A DNA stretch of 64,000 nucleotides from Brevirhabdus pacifica (GTDB lineage: Bacteria > Pseudomonadota > Alphaproteobacteria > Rhodobacterales > Rhodobacteraceae), in NCBI RefSeq assembly GCF_002797755.1, contig NZ_PGFI01000011.1, positions 744,001 to 808,000 of the forward strand. Direction: 5' to 3'. The notes beneath the pieces were generated by a model, which was given only the letters and a program-made list of their open reading frames with translations, made no database searches and was not told where the DNA came from. Below are positions 8,176 through 16,682 of this stretch, piece by piece; the stretch's first letter is position 1, and each line of letters begins with the position of its first letter. Position numbers and translations under genes: made by a program.

Positions 8176-9600
8176 ATGCACAGCTTTCCCATGTTCATCC
8201 GCACCACCGGTCGCCGCGTCGTCATCGCCGGCGGCGGCGAGCAGGCCGCCCAGAAAGCGCGGCTGATGCTCAAGACCGACGCCCGGCTGGTGCTGCTGGC
8301 CCAAGAGCTGGAGCCCGAGCTTGCCAGCCTTGTCGCCAGTGGCCGGGCCGGTCTGGACCAGGGGCCCGTCACACCCGACAGCTTTGCCGGGGCGGCCATG
8401 GTCTTTGTCGCGACCGGCTGTCCCGGGCTGGATGCGGCGTTGCATGCGCTGGCCAAGGCCGGGGGCGCGCCGGTCAACGTGGTCGATCAGCCAGCACTTT
8501 GCGACCTGACCACCCCCTCCATCGTCGACCGCGACCCGGTGGTAGTCGCCATCGGCACAGAGGGCACGGCCCCCGTACTGGCACGTCAGATCAAGACCCG
8601 GGTCGAGCGGATGCTGGACCCCCGGCTTGGTAGCTTCGCCGCCCTGGCGGGCCGTTTGCGCCAGGGCGTAGCCCGACACCTGCCCCGGGCCGAACGCCGC
8701 GCCTTCTGGCGCTGGGCCTTCGCGGGCGATCCGTGGCACCTGCACCGGGGCGGGCAGGAGCGCGCGGCAGCCGACATGCTCAAGCGCGCGATCACCAGCG
8801 GCGATCGCGCCCCGTCCGGGGGTCACATCGCGCTGGTGGGGGCAGGACCCGGCGCACGCGACCTGCTGACCCTGCGCGCGGTCGAGCGTCTGCAGGAAGC
8901 CGACGTGATCTTCTATGATCGGCTGGTCGACCCCGAGGTGCTGGAACTAGCCCGCCGCGATGCCGAGCGGGTCTATGTCGGCAAGGTCGTCGGCGCCCAC
9001 GCCTGGCCCCAGGAAAGGATCTCAGCGCTGGTCGTGGCCGAGGCTGCCCGGGGCCGCCGGGTGGTGCGGCTGAAATCCGGCGATCCCGGCATCTTCGGCC
9101 GCGCCGGCGAGGAGCTCGCCGCCGCCCGCGCCGCCGGCATCGCGACCGAGATCGTTCCCGGCGTCACCGCCGCCAGCGCCGCCGCCGCCTCGCTGGGCCA
9201 GTCGTTGACCGAGCGGGGTCAGAGCGACACGCTGGTCTTGACCACCGGGCGCCACCGGGATGGCGCCCTGCCCGGGGACTGGGCCCGCCATGCCCATCCC
9301 GGCACGACGCTGGTCTTCTACATGGGGGTCGGTGCCGCCGACGAGATCCGCGGCGCGCTCCTGCGTCGCGGGTTGGCGCCCGAGACGCAGGTGACGGTGG
9401 CGGCGGATGTCAGCAAGACCGCCCAGCGGTCGCTGGTGACAAGCATCGATGCGCTGCCCGGGCGCCTGGCCCGCGAGGGGATCACCGGCAACGCATTGCT
9501 GATGCTGCGCCTGCCGCAGGCGGAGGCGGCGGCAGGACTGGGGCAGGGCGGCGAGGCGGGTGCAGGCCCCCGGGTCCCGGCGGCCCTGCCGCTTCACTGA
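8176..9600 (+). CDS. cysG: Siroheme synthase (precorrin-2 dehydrogenase/ferrochelatase plus uroporphyrinogen-III C-methyltransferase)
   Basis: 474 residues in the classical CysG layout. The N-terminal NAD-binding Sirohydrochlorin domain has GRRVVIAGGGEQAAQKARL near 12-30. The C-terminal SUMT domain starts near 215 with ALVGAGPGARDLLTLRA and has VVRLKSGDPGIFGR and PGVTAASAAAA. It converts uroporphyrinogen III to siroheme, the prosthetic group of NirB. It is the last gene of the nitrate operon. Its 3-prime end overlaps the convergent merR gene by 7 bp. Confidence 0.94.
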   Translation: MHSFPMFIRTTGRRVVIAGGGEQAAQKARLMLKTDARLVLLAQELEPELASLVASGRAGLDQGPVTPDSFAGAAMVFVATGCPGLDAALHALAKAGGAPVNVVDQPALCDLTTPSIVDRDPVVVAIGTEGTAPVLARQIKTRVERMLDPRLGSFAALAGRLRQGVARHLPRAERRAFWRWAFAGDPWHLHRGGQERAAADMLKRAITSGDRAPSGGHIALVGAGPGARDLLTLRAVERLQEADVIFYDRLVDPEVLELARRDAERVYVGKVVGAHAWPQERISALVVAEAARGRRVVRLKSGDPGIFGRAGEELAAARAAGIATEIVPGVTAASAAAASLGQSLTERGQSDTLVLTTGRHRDGALPGDWARHAHPGTTLVFYMGVGAADEIRGALLRRGLAPETQVTVAADVSKTAQRSLVTSIDALPGRLAREGITGNALLMLRLPQAEAAAGLGQGGEAGAGPRVPAALPLH

Positions 9601-10022
9601 GCGCGGGCGTCCGAGAGCGTATCCAGCAGCGGGCAGTCGGGCGTGTCACTGCCGCTGCAGCGCGAGATTGTTCCGGCCAGCGTCCGTTCGATCGCCTGCA
9701 GATCGCGGATCTTGGCGCGGACCACGTTGAGGTGGTGGCGCCCGACCTTCTCGACCTCGGCGCAGGTATGGCTGCCCCGGTCGACAAGCGACAGCAGGCC
9801 GCGGATCTCCTCCATGCTGAACCCCAGCTCGCGGGCGCGCATGACGAAGCCAAGCCGCTCGACATGGGCGGCGCCGTAGCGCCGGTGCCCCGAGGGGCTG
9901 CGCGGCGGATCGGGCATCAGGCCGACGCATTCGTAATAGCGGATCGTTTCCAGGTTGCAGCCCGTCATCCGGGCCAGGTCCGAGCGTTTGAGATCGGCCG
10001 CGTGGGCGTGGTCGTCGGGCAT
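9594..10022 (-). CDS. MerR-family metal-responsive transcriptional regulator
   Basis: 142 residues. The N-terminal winged helix has the MerR hallmark LARMTGCNLETIRYYECVGL and the GHRRYG segment. The C-terminal part has a Cys after the HTH domain (HTCAEVEKV, near 84) and a pair in CSGSDTPDC (near 122-130), the three-Cys spacing known from MerR/ZntR/PbrR-type sensors of soft or divalent metals. A perfect dyad lies just upstream of its start. No metal exporter gene is adjacent, so its target is unclear. It converges on cysG. Confidence 0.85.
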   Translation of the reverse strand: MPDDHAHAADLKRSDLARMTGCNLETIRYYECVGLMPDPPRSPSGHRRYGAAHVERLGFVMRARELGFSMEEIRGLLSLVDRGSHTCAEVEKVGRHHLNVVRAKIRDLQAIERTLAGTISRCSGSDTPDCPLLDTLSDARAQ

Positions 10023-10031
10023 GGGGGATCC

Positions 10032-10063
10032 TTTGTCCTGTAGTCGCTACAGACATTACACCG
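10032..10063 (+). promoter_or_regulatory. MerR-type operator/promoter with perfect dyad
   Basis: A perfect 15-bp dyad CTGTAG-TCG-CTACAG lies at 10038-10052, ten bases upstream of the merR start. It is preceded on the + strand by TTTGTC (-35 like) and followed by ATTACAC (-10 like). This is the long-spacer layout of ZntR/PbrR/CadR promoters, in which the regulator sits between the two elements. In that reading the metal-responsive promoter fires rightwards, away from merR, towards the 3-prime end of the opposing tetR gene. Confidence 0.6.
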
Positions 10064-10112
10064 TTGCCGGAAGGATCGCCATGGGGCTCTGGCGGCCGCG
10101 CCCCCCAGTTGC

Positions 10113-10766
10113 TCAGCCCGTCGGGTCTTTCAGCACTGAAAGCAGAATGCTTCGCGCCGCCTCTTCCCGCAAAAGCGCCTGACCCTTCTCGTCGAACAGG
10201 CTGTCGCCGAAGTTCAGCGCAAAGGTCGCGCGGTTGGAGACGTTGAAGAAGCTCATCGCGCTGATCCGCCAATGCAGGGCCAGGGCCGAGATGTCCTCGC
10301 GGAATAACCCGGCCTCGCGGCCCGCCTCGCAGATGCGTTCCAGCACCCGGATGGCGGCGAGGTTCTGCTGCGCAAGCTGCTCCATCTGGCTCATGTGACT
10401 GCCGCCGTGGATGTTCTCGACCATCACCAGTCGGATGAAATCGGGGTTGGCCCGGTGGTGGTCGAAGGTGAACTCGACCAGGCGCCGCAGGGCCTGGTCC
10501 GGCGGCAGATCCTCGAGATCAAGCTCGGCCTCGCCGGCGCGAACCTCGGCGTAGGCCGCCTCCAGCACCGCCTTGTAGAGCGATTCCTTGTCACCGAAGT
10601 AGTAGAAGACCATCCGCTTGGAGGTCTTGGTGCGGTCGGCAATGTCTTCGATCCGCGTCCGCGAGAGTCCATTGCGGGCAAACTCTTCCTGCGCGACGCG
10701 CAGGATGTCGGCGCGCACGGCCTCGGGATTTTGCTTCCATCTTCGGGACTTGGGCTGATCTTCCAA
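10113..10766 (-). CDS. TetR-family regulator of the quinate/shikimate module
   Basis: 217 residues. The N-terminal HTH has ILRVAQEEFARNGLSRTRIEDIADRT followed by SKRMVFYYFGDKESLY, a standard TetR DNA-binding region at about 20-65. The C-terminal ligand domain includes HHRANPDFIRLVMVENIHGG. It is transcribed away from the shikimate dehydrogenase-TRAP-QuiC1 operon, and two near-identical operator-like sites occupy the intergenic region. It probably represses that operon and is released by quinate, shikimate or protocatechuate; the effector is an inference from context. Confidence 0.85.
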   Translation of the reverse strand: MEDQPKSRRWKQNPEAVRADILRVAQEEFARNGLSRTRIEDIADRTKTSKRMVFYYFGDKESLYKAVLEAAYAEVRAGEAELDLEDLPPDQALRRLVEFTFDHHRANPDFIRLVMVENIHGGSHMSQMEQLAQQNLAAIRVLERICEAGREAGLFREDISALALHWRISAMSFFNVSNRATFALNFGDSLFDEKGQALLREEAARSILLSVLKDPTG

Positions 10767-10819
10767 GGGGGTCCTCCGGTCGGGGGGCTGATTGATGCAC
10801 CTTGCGTCATCCTAGCATT

Positions 10820-10870
10820 TTAACCCGGGGGTTCAATTGGATTGACGTAATTAACCGGCGGGTTCATTAT
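10820..10870 (+). promoter_or_regulatory. Promoter with two TetR-type operators (quinate/shikimate operon)
   Basis: Two copies of TTAACC-N4-GGTTCA lie at 10820-10835 and 10851-10866, 31 bp apart (about three helical turns). Each has the inverted core AACC-N4-GGTT. A sigma70-like promoter lies between and over them: TTGACG at 10842-10847, a 17-bp spacer, and CATTAT at 10865-10870. The second operator covers the spacer and start of the -10 and the first lies upstream of the -35, so a bound TetR protein should block transcription. Confidence 0.65.
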
Positions 10871-10906
10871 CGCCCCGAATCGAAACGCCGGACGGGGGAG
10901 TGCGTC

Positions 10907-11800
10907 TTGCAGCAGCCGAGTGCCACCGATCGACCCATGCTTGCCGGACTGGTGGGCCGCGGGATCGCGCTGTCGCGGACCCCGGGGATGCACATGGCCG
11001 AGGCCGCGGCGCAGGGGCAGGGCGCGGTCTACAGGCTGCTGGACATGGACGCCCCCGAGCGGCGCGGCATGGATCTTGAGGCGCTGTTGCGCAGCGCCGA
11101 GGCCTGCGGCTTCGACGGGCTGAACGTGACCTATCCCTACAAGATCGAGATCATCCCGCTGCTGGACGAGCTGTCGGACAACGCCCGGGCAGTGGGCGCG
11201 GTGAATACCGTGGTGCTGCGCGACGGGCGGCGCATGGGACACAACACCGACCTGTGGGGCTTTGCCGAAAGCTTTCGCCGCGGCCTGGGCGCCGAGGCCT
11301 GCGAGCACGTCCTGTTGGCGGGGGCCGGCGGGGCGGGAGTTGCGGTCGCCCATGCGCTGGCCGATTGCGGCGTGCGGCGCCTGTCCATCTTCGACACCGA
11401 CACGGACCGGGCGGCGCGGCTGGCCGCACAGGTCACGGCAAACCGGCCCGGCACCAACGCCGCGCCGCTGGCCGATGCGCTTGGCCTTGGCGGGCGGGAT
11501 CGGCCGGACGGCATCGTCAACGCGACGCCGATGGGGATGGCGAAACTGCCGGGCATGGCCGTGCCCGCCGCACTGATCGCGCCCGAAATGTGGGTCGCGG
11601 ACATCGTCTATTTCCCGCTCGAGACCGAGCTTTTGTCGGTGGCGCGCGCGCGCGGGTGCCGGGTGCTGCCGGGCAGCGGCATGGCCGTCTTCCAGGCGGT
11701 GCGCGCCTTCGAGCTTTTCACCGGACGCAAGGCCTGCCCCGAAAGGATGCGGGCAACTTTCGACGCCTTCGACGCCGCGCCGCGGCAGATGGCAACCTGA
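10907..11800 (+). CDS. Shikimate/quinate dehydrogenase (AroE/YdiB family)
   Basis: 297 residues from a TTG at 10907 that has GGGGGAG six bases upstream; ATG 10937 is the alternative but lacks a ribosome site. Family features: GLNVTYPYK (substrate lysine) near 75, HNTDLWGF near 115, a nucleotide-binding LLAGAGGAGVAVAHAL near 140, and NATPMGM near 217. The location ahead of a TRAP importer and a 3-dehydroshikimate dehydratase points to catabolic oxidation of shikimate or quinate to the 3-dehydro compound rather than biosynthesis. It is first in an operon running to 16629. Confidence 0.88.
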   Translation: MQQPSATDRPMLAGLVGRGIALSRTPGMHMAEAAAQGQGAVYRLLDMDAPERRGMDLEALLRSAEACGFDGLNVTYPYKIEIIPLLDELSDNARAVGAVNTVVLRDGRRMGHNTDLWGFAESFRRGLGAEACEHVLLAGAGGAGVAVAHALADCGVRRLSIFDTDTDRAARLAAQVTANRPGTNAAPLADALGLGGRDRPDGIVNATPMGMAKLPGMAVPAALIAPEMWVADIVYFPLETELLSVARARGCRVLPGSGMAVFQAVRAFELFTGRKACPERMRATFDAFDAAPRQMAT

Positions 11801-11824
11801 GATACGCAAGAGGGAGGATATTCG

Positions 11825-12835
11825 ATGCGTTTCCAAACCAAGACACTGGCCGCCACCGCGGTCTTCTGCATGGGCCTCGCGGCAACCACCGCCGGGGCGC
11901 AGACCCTGCGCGTCGCGCATGTGGACCCGGACGACTGGACCGGGTCCAAGAAGGGCGCCGCGGCGCAGATCTTCAAGAACATCGTCGAGGGCGAAAGCGA
12001 CATGACGGTGGAGCTGTTCCCCGCCGGTGCGCTGGGCAACGAGGACGAACTGGTCAGCCAGGCCCAGGACGGTCTGACACAGGTTGTGCTGGTCTCGGGC
12101 GCCATGTCCAAGGTCTGCGCGGCGGCCTCCGTCCTCGACATTCCCTACACCTTCGCCTCGGCTCCCCTGGCCTGGGAGGTTCTGGACGGCGAATTCGGCG
12201 ACGCCCTGGCCGAGCATTGCCTTGAGCAGACGGGCCTGCGCACGCTGGCCTATGGCGAGACCGGGTTCCGCAACTTCACCAACAACGACCGCGAGATCCG
12301 CACCCCCGAGGACATGAAGGGCCTGAAGTTCCGGGTGCAGCCGATCCCGCTCTACCTCGAGATGGTCAAGGCGCTGGGCGGCGAGCCGACCCCGATCGCA
12401 TGGACCGAACTGCCCAACGCGCTGTCGACCGGCGTGGTCGACGGTCAGGAAAACCCGGTGGGCGTGATCTACAACAACGGGCTGCACAAGCTGCAAAAGC
12501 ACATGACCCTGGACGGCCACGTCTACGCCGCCGATTTCCTTCTGATCTCGGAGGATTTCTACCAGGGGCTTGAGCCTGCGCAGCAGGAGGTGATCCGCAA
12601 GGCCGCCACCGTGGCGGGCAACATGGGCCGCGCGATCCAGCAGTGGAACACCGCCGAAGGCGTGACCAAGGTGCAGCAGGAAGGCATGGCCGTCTACAGC
12701 CCCACCGCCGAAGAGCTGGCGGCCTTCGCCGAAGCGGCGCAGCCTGCGGTCGTCGACTACCTGCGCGGCGAGCTGGGCGATGATGCCCAGTGGATCGACC
12801 GTCTGCAGCAAGCGGTCGCCGAGGCGTCCAACTGA
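11825..12835 (+). CDS. dctP: TRAP transporter solute-binding protein (DctP family)
   Basis: 336 residues with a signal peptide (MRFQTKTLAATAVFCMGLAA..., cleavage probably after TAGA) and a DctP fold. The family hallmarks are GLKFRVQPIPLYLEMVKALGGEPTP near 160-185 and the downstream LSTGVVDGQENP. It captures the substrate in the periplasm and delivers it to the DctQM pair that follows. Gene context suggests quinate, shikimate or a related hydroaromatic acid. A GAGGGAGGA ribosome site precedes the ATG by about 5 bases. Confidence 0.92.
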   Translation: MRFQTKTLAATAVFCMGLAATTAGAQTLRVAHVDPDDWTGSKKGAAAQIFKNIVEGESDMTVELFPAGALGNEDELVSQAQDGLTQVVLVSGAMSKVCAAASVLDIPYTFASAPLAWEVLDGEFGDALAEHCLEQTGLRTLAYGETGFRNFTNNDREIRTPEDMKGLKFRVQPIPLYLEMVKALGGEPTPIAWTELPNALSTGVVDGQENPVGVIYNNGLHKLQKHMTLDGHVYAADFLLISEDFYQGLEPAQQEVIRKAATVAGNMGRAIQQWNTAEGVTKVQQEGMAVYSPTAEELAAFAEAAQPAVVDYLRGELGDDAQWIDRLQQAVAEASN

Positions 12836-12856
12836 ATCGCGCCACGGCGCATCTGT

Positions 12857-12881
12857 CGGGCCGGCGGTTTCCGTCGGCCCG
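12857..12881 (+). terminator. Intra-operon hairpin between dctP and dctQ
   Basis: An 11-bp stem (one G-T pair) with a three-base TTT loop is followed four bases later by TTTT at 12885-12888. It sits 21 bp after the dctP stop and before dctQ. Such hairpins commonly trim or attenuate the transcript so that the binding protein is made in excess over the membrane subunits. Confidence 0.55.
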
Positions 12882-12905
12882 GACTTTTCGAAAGGGGGGA
12901 GCTTC

Positions 12906-13433
12906 ATGGTCAGGGTGAACGGGTTCGCGCGGCGCGTCTTTGGCTTCGGTGCCGGCCTGTCGATGGCGCTGGTCTTCGTCGTCATCTTCTTCAACTCGCT
13001 GCGCCGCTACACGATGGGCCGCTCGGTCCCCTGGGGCGAGGAGCTGCCGATCTACCTGACGATCTATGGCGTGATGTTTGGTCTGGCCCTGGGCTATCTG
13101 AGTGACAGCCACATCCGCTTCACGCTCGTGCTGGACCTGCTGAACGACCGGGTGCGGCGGGGGCTGCTGATCCTGTCGGATGTGGTGAGCATCGCGGCGG
13201 GCGGGCTGCTGGCCTATGCGGGGCACGTCTTTGCCGTCCGCAGGGGCGGGGTGACCGCATCGGGGCTGAAATCCACCGCCGACGCGCTGGCCGGGTCCAC
13301 CGGGATCGAGGCGCTTGCCTGGCTGGGCAAGGTCGGACCCTACCAATACGCCATCGCCTTCGGCGGGGCGCTGCTGGCGCTTTCCGCCGCACTCAAACTG
13401 GCCGAGCGTCTGACGACGCCCGCGGAAGGGTAA
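12906..13433 (+). CDS. dctQ: TRAP transporter small membrane subunit (DctQ family)
   Basis: 175 residues with four predicted membrane segments (about 10-30, 45-65, 85-110, 140-165). The segment VPWGEELPIYLTIYGVMFGLAL near 41-62 is the characteristic DctQ WxxE region. ATG 12906 follows AAGGGGGGAGC; earlier in-frame codons run back into dctP and are not used. It pairs with DctM three bases downstream. Confidence 0.9.
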   Translation: MVRVNGFARRVFGFGAGLSMALVFVVIFFNSLRRYTMGRSVPWGEELPIYLTIYGVMFGLALGYLSDSHIRFTLVLDLLNDRVRRGLLILSDVVSIAAGGLLAYAGHVFAVRRGGVTASGLKSTADALAGSTGIEALAWLGKVGPYQYAIAFGGALLALSAALKLAERLTTPAEG

Positions 13434-13436
13434 CCC

Positions 13437-14711
13437 ATGGTCTATGCCGTTCTCATCGCCGGGCTTGTGGCCGGGGTTCCCATTGCGATCGCCATCATCG
13501 CCGCCCTTCTGGTGTTCATGGGCCTGGGCGAGGCGCCATACAGCCTGCGCATCGTGCCGACCGAGATGTTCAAGGGGCTGAACTCCTTCCCGCTGCTGGC
13601 CATTCCGCTTTTCGTGCTGGCCGGCGAGGTGATGAACGAAAGCGGCATCACCAGCCGGATCATCGCGTTCGCCAGCGTCCTTGTGGGGCGCCTGCGGGCC
13701 GGGCTGGCTCTGGTCAACATCTGGGCCTCGGTGATCTTCGCGGGGCTGTCGGGCTCGGCCGTCGCCGATACCTCGGCCATCGGCCGGGTCTTCATCCCCG
13801 AGATGGAGAAACACGGCTACGACCGCAGCTTTGCCGCCGCGCTGACCGCCGCCTCATCCGTCATCGGGCCGATCATCCCGCCGTCGATCCCGGTCATCAT
13901 CTACGCGCTGATCGTTTCGGGCGTGTCGGTGCCGGCGCTGTTCATGGCGGGGGTGGTGCCGGGGCTTTTGCTGGCCATCTTCCTGTCGGGCTATGTCATG
14001 ATGACGGTCAAGGTGGACCCCGAGGCCGCCGCCGCCGCTGTCCCGCAGGAGGGCGCCGGCCGGGCGCTGCTGGCCGGTATCCTGCCGCTACTGATGCCGG
14101 TCTTCGTGGTGGGCTCGATCCTGCTGGGCGTGGTGACGCCCACCGAGGCGGCAAGCTTTGCCGTGGCCTATGCCCTGGTGCTGGGCGTGCTGGTCTACCG
14201 CAACATTCCACTGCGGGCGCTGCCGGGGATCTTCACGGCCGCCATGCGCGACAGCGCGATGATCCTGATCATCATTGCCGCCGTTTCGGCCGCCAACTGG
14301 CTGCTGACCTACAACCGCGTGCCCAACATGCTGACTGACTGGGTGCTGGGCAACGTGAACAGTAAGAACACCTTCCTGATCGCGGTGATCCTGCTGTTCC
14401 TGCTGGTGGGGCTGTTTCTTGAGGGGATCGCGGCCATGCTGGTGCTGGTCCCGATCATGCACCCGATCGCCGTCTCGATGGGGGTGGACCCGGTGCATTT
14501 CGGCATCCTCGTGATCTTCAACCTGATGATCGGGCTGATCACCCCGCCGCTTGGCCTGTGTCTTTTCGTGGCCGAGGGGGTGGCGCAGGTCGGCATGGCG
14601 CGGCTCATCCGCTCGATCGTGCCGTTCTTCCTGGTCGAGGTGCTGGTGCTGCTGATCCTCACCTTCGTGCCCGAGACGGTGATCTGGCTGCCCCGCGTCC
14701 TTGGATACTGA
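13437..14711 (+). CDS. dctM: TRAP transporter large membrane subunit (DctM family)
   Basis: 424 residues, highly hydrophobic with about 12 membrane segments, the standard DctM length. Family motifs include PLLAIPLFVLAGEVMNESGI near 45-65, GLSGSAVADTSAIG near 100-115 and GPIIPPSIP near 142. It forms the sodium-driven permease with DctQ. It starts 3 bp after dctQ and is followed 10 bp later by the dehydratase gene. Confidence 0.93.
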   Translation: MVYAVLIAGLVAGVPIAIAIIAALLVFMGLGEAPYSLRIVPTEMFKGLNSFPLLAIPLFVLAGEVMNESGITSRIIAFASVLVGRLRAGLALVNIWASVIFAGLSGSAVADTSAIGRVFIPEMEKHGYDRSFAAALTAASSVIGPIIPPSIPVIIYALIVSGVSVPALFMAGVVPGLLLAIFLSGYVMMTVKVDPEAAAAAVPQEGAGRALLAGILPLLMPVFVVGSILLGVVTPTEAASFAVAYALVLGVLVYRNIPLRALPGIFTAAMRDSAMILIIIAAVSAANWLLTYNRVPNMLTDWVLGNVNSKNTFLIAVILLFLLVGLFLEGIAAMLVLVPIMHPIAVSMGVDPVHFGILVIFNLMIGLITPPLGLCLFVAEGVAQVGMARLIRSIVPFFLVEVLVLLILTFVPETVIWLPRVLGY

Positions 14712-14721
14712 GGAGAGGCAC

Positions 14722-16629
14722 ATGAAGACCTCCATCGCCACCGTGTCGATCTCAGGCTCGCTTCCCGAAAAGCTGGAGGCGATCGCGGCCGCAGGCTACG
14801 ACGGGATCGAGATCTTCGAGCAGGATTTCATCGCCCATGACGGCGGGCCGCGCGAGGTGGGCCAGATGATCCGCGACCACGGGCTGGAGATTACCCTGTT
14901 CCAGCCGTTCCGCGATTTCGAGTGCCTGCCCGAGCCTCTGCGCGGCAAGGCGTTCGAACGGGCGCGGCGCAAGTTCGACGTGATGCAGGAACTGGGCGTC
15001 GACCGCATCCTCGTCTGCTCGTCGGTGCACCCCGCCAGCCTGGGCGGTATCGACCGCGCCGCCGACGACCTGGCTGCCCTGGGGGAGATCGCGGCGCCCA
15101 TGGGCATAAAGGTCGGCTACGAGGCGCTGGCTTGGGGGCGGCATGTCAACGATCACCGTGATGCCTGGGAAATCGTGCGGCGTGCCGATCATCCGAACAT
15201 CGGGCTGATCCTGGACAGTTTCCACAGCCTCGGGCGCGGCATCGACAGCGAGTCCATCCGCGCGATCCCCGGCGATCGCATCTTCTTCGTCCAGCTGGCC
15301 GACGCACCGGCGATCGATATGGACCTGCTGTACTGGTCGCGCCACTTTCGCAACATGCCCGGCGAGGGCGATCTTGACGTGCGCGGCTTTCTCAACGCGG
15401 TGATGGCCACCGGGTATTCCGGGCCCCTCAGCCTCGAGATCTTCAACGACCAGTTCCGCGGCACCAATCCCCGCGACGTGGCCGAGGATGGCTACCGCGC
15501 GCTGGTGGCGCTGATGGACGATGTGCGCCGGGCCGAGCCCGAGGTGCGGGCCGACCTGCCGCGCCTTCCCGCGCGACAGCGGGCCGAGGGCGTCGCCTTC
15601 GTCGAGTTTGCCACCCAGGGGCAGGAGGCCGCGACGTTGACGGATTTCCTTGCCACGCTGGGATTCCGCAAGGCGGGCCGGCACCGCAACCGGCAGATCG
15701 ACCTGTGGCAGCAGAACGACGTGCGCATCGTGGTGAACGCCGATCCGGGCGGCCACGCGGGTCATGCGTGGAACGCGCGGGGCACCTGCATCTGCGACAT
15801 CGGGCTGTCGGTCGCCTCAGCCCGGGACACCGTGGCGCGGGCGACTGCACTGGGGTCGGTTCCCTTCCATCAGCCCGTGGCACCGGGGGAGCTCGACATC
15901 CCTGCGATCCGGGGGCTGGGCGGATCGGTTCTGCATTTCATCGACGGCGAAAGCGGCCTCGACCGGGTGTGGGAGACGGAGTTCCTGCCCGTGGACGGGG
16001 AGGCGCAGGGCGGGGACGCAGAGGAAGGCGGCGCCGGCATTGTCGGCATCGACCACCTGGCGCAGACCATGTCCTACGAGGACATGCTGAGCTGGACGCT
16101 GTTCTACACCGCGCTGTTCGACATGAAGAAATCACCGATGGTCGACGTCATCGACCCGGACGGTCTGGTGCGCAGCCAGGTTGTGGCAAGCCCCGATGGC
16201 GCGTTGCGGGTCACCCTGAACGGGGCCGAGACCCATCGCACGCTCGCGGGGCGGTTTCTGGCGGACACGTTCGGCGCCTCCGTCCAGCACATCGCGCTGG
16301 CGAGCCGGGACATCTTTGCCAGCGCCGCAGCACTGGACCGGCTTGGCTTCGCGGCCCTGCCGATCCCGGACAATTACTACGACGACCTTGCCACCCGGTT
16401 CGAGATTTCCCCCGACCTGCTGGAGCGGTTGCGCGCCGCGAACCTGCTTTACGACCAGGAAAACGGGGCGGAGTTCTTCCAGCTCTACTCGCGCGCCTTC
16501 GCGGGCGGCATGTTCTTCGAAATCGTGCAGCGCGCCCCTGGCTACAAGGGTTTCGGCGGCCCGAACGCCCCGTTCCGGATCGCCGCCCAGAAGCGTCTGG
16601 CCCGACCCAAGGGAATGCCTGCAAGATAG
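14722..16629 (+). CDS. 3-dehydroshikimate dehydratase, two-domain QuiC1 type
   Basis: 635 residues from ATG 14722 (AGGAGAGG upstream). The N-terminal half (1-270) is a sugar-phosphate-isomerase-like TIM barrel with the expected metal ligands: E in GYEALAWG, D in LILDSFHSL, Q in FFVQLADAP and E in SLEIFNDQ. The C-terminal half (about 290-620) resembles 4-hydroxyphenylpyruvate dioxygenase, with H in GIDHLAQTM, H in QHIALASRD and E in FFEIVQR. This matches Pseudomonas QuiC1, in which the barrel dehydrates 3-dehydroshikimate to protocatechuate and the second domain has no proven activity. It closes the quinate/shikimate operon. Confidence 0.88.
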   Translation: MKTSIATVSISGSLPEKLEAIAAAGYDGIEIFEQDFIAHDGGPREVGQMIRDHGLEITLFQPFRDFECLPEPLRGKAFERARRKFDVMQELGVDRILVCSSVHPASLGGIDRAADDLAALGEIAAPMGIKVGYEALAWGRHVNDHRDAWEIVRRADHPNIGLILDSFHSLGRGIDSESIRAIPGDRIFFVQLADAPAIDMDLLYWSRHFRNMPGEGDLDVRGFLNAVMATGYSGPLSLEIFNDQFRGTNPRDVAEDGYRALVALMDDVRRAEPEVRADLPRLPARQRAEGVAFVEFATQGQEAATLTDFLATLGFRKAGRHRNRQIDLWQQNDVRIVVNADPGGHAGHAWNARGTCICDIGLSVASARDTVARATALGSVPFHQPVAPGELDIPAIRGLGGSVLHFIDGESGLDRVWETEFLPVDGEAQGGDAEEGGAGIVGIDHLAQTMSYEDMLSWTLFYTALFDMKKSPMVDVIDPDGLVRSQVVASPDGALRVTLNGAETHRTLAGRFLADTFGASVQHIALASRDIFASAAALDRLGFAALPIPDNYYDDLATRFEISPDLLERLRAANLLYDQENGAEFFQLYSRAFAGGMFFEIVQRAPGYKGFGGPNAPFRIAAQKRLARPKGMPAR

Positions 16630-16682
16630 CGCGGGCGGATCGCCGTGGCCCCCGTGCAATTCCCCGCGTGGGGGAGGGGCGG

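Noticed and set aside
16630-16682. Short CCCC/GGGG hairpin between the QuiC1 and LysR genes
   Set aside because: Only four pairs and no T-run, so it is too weak to call a terminator.
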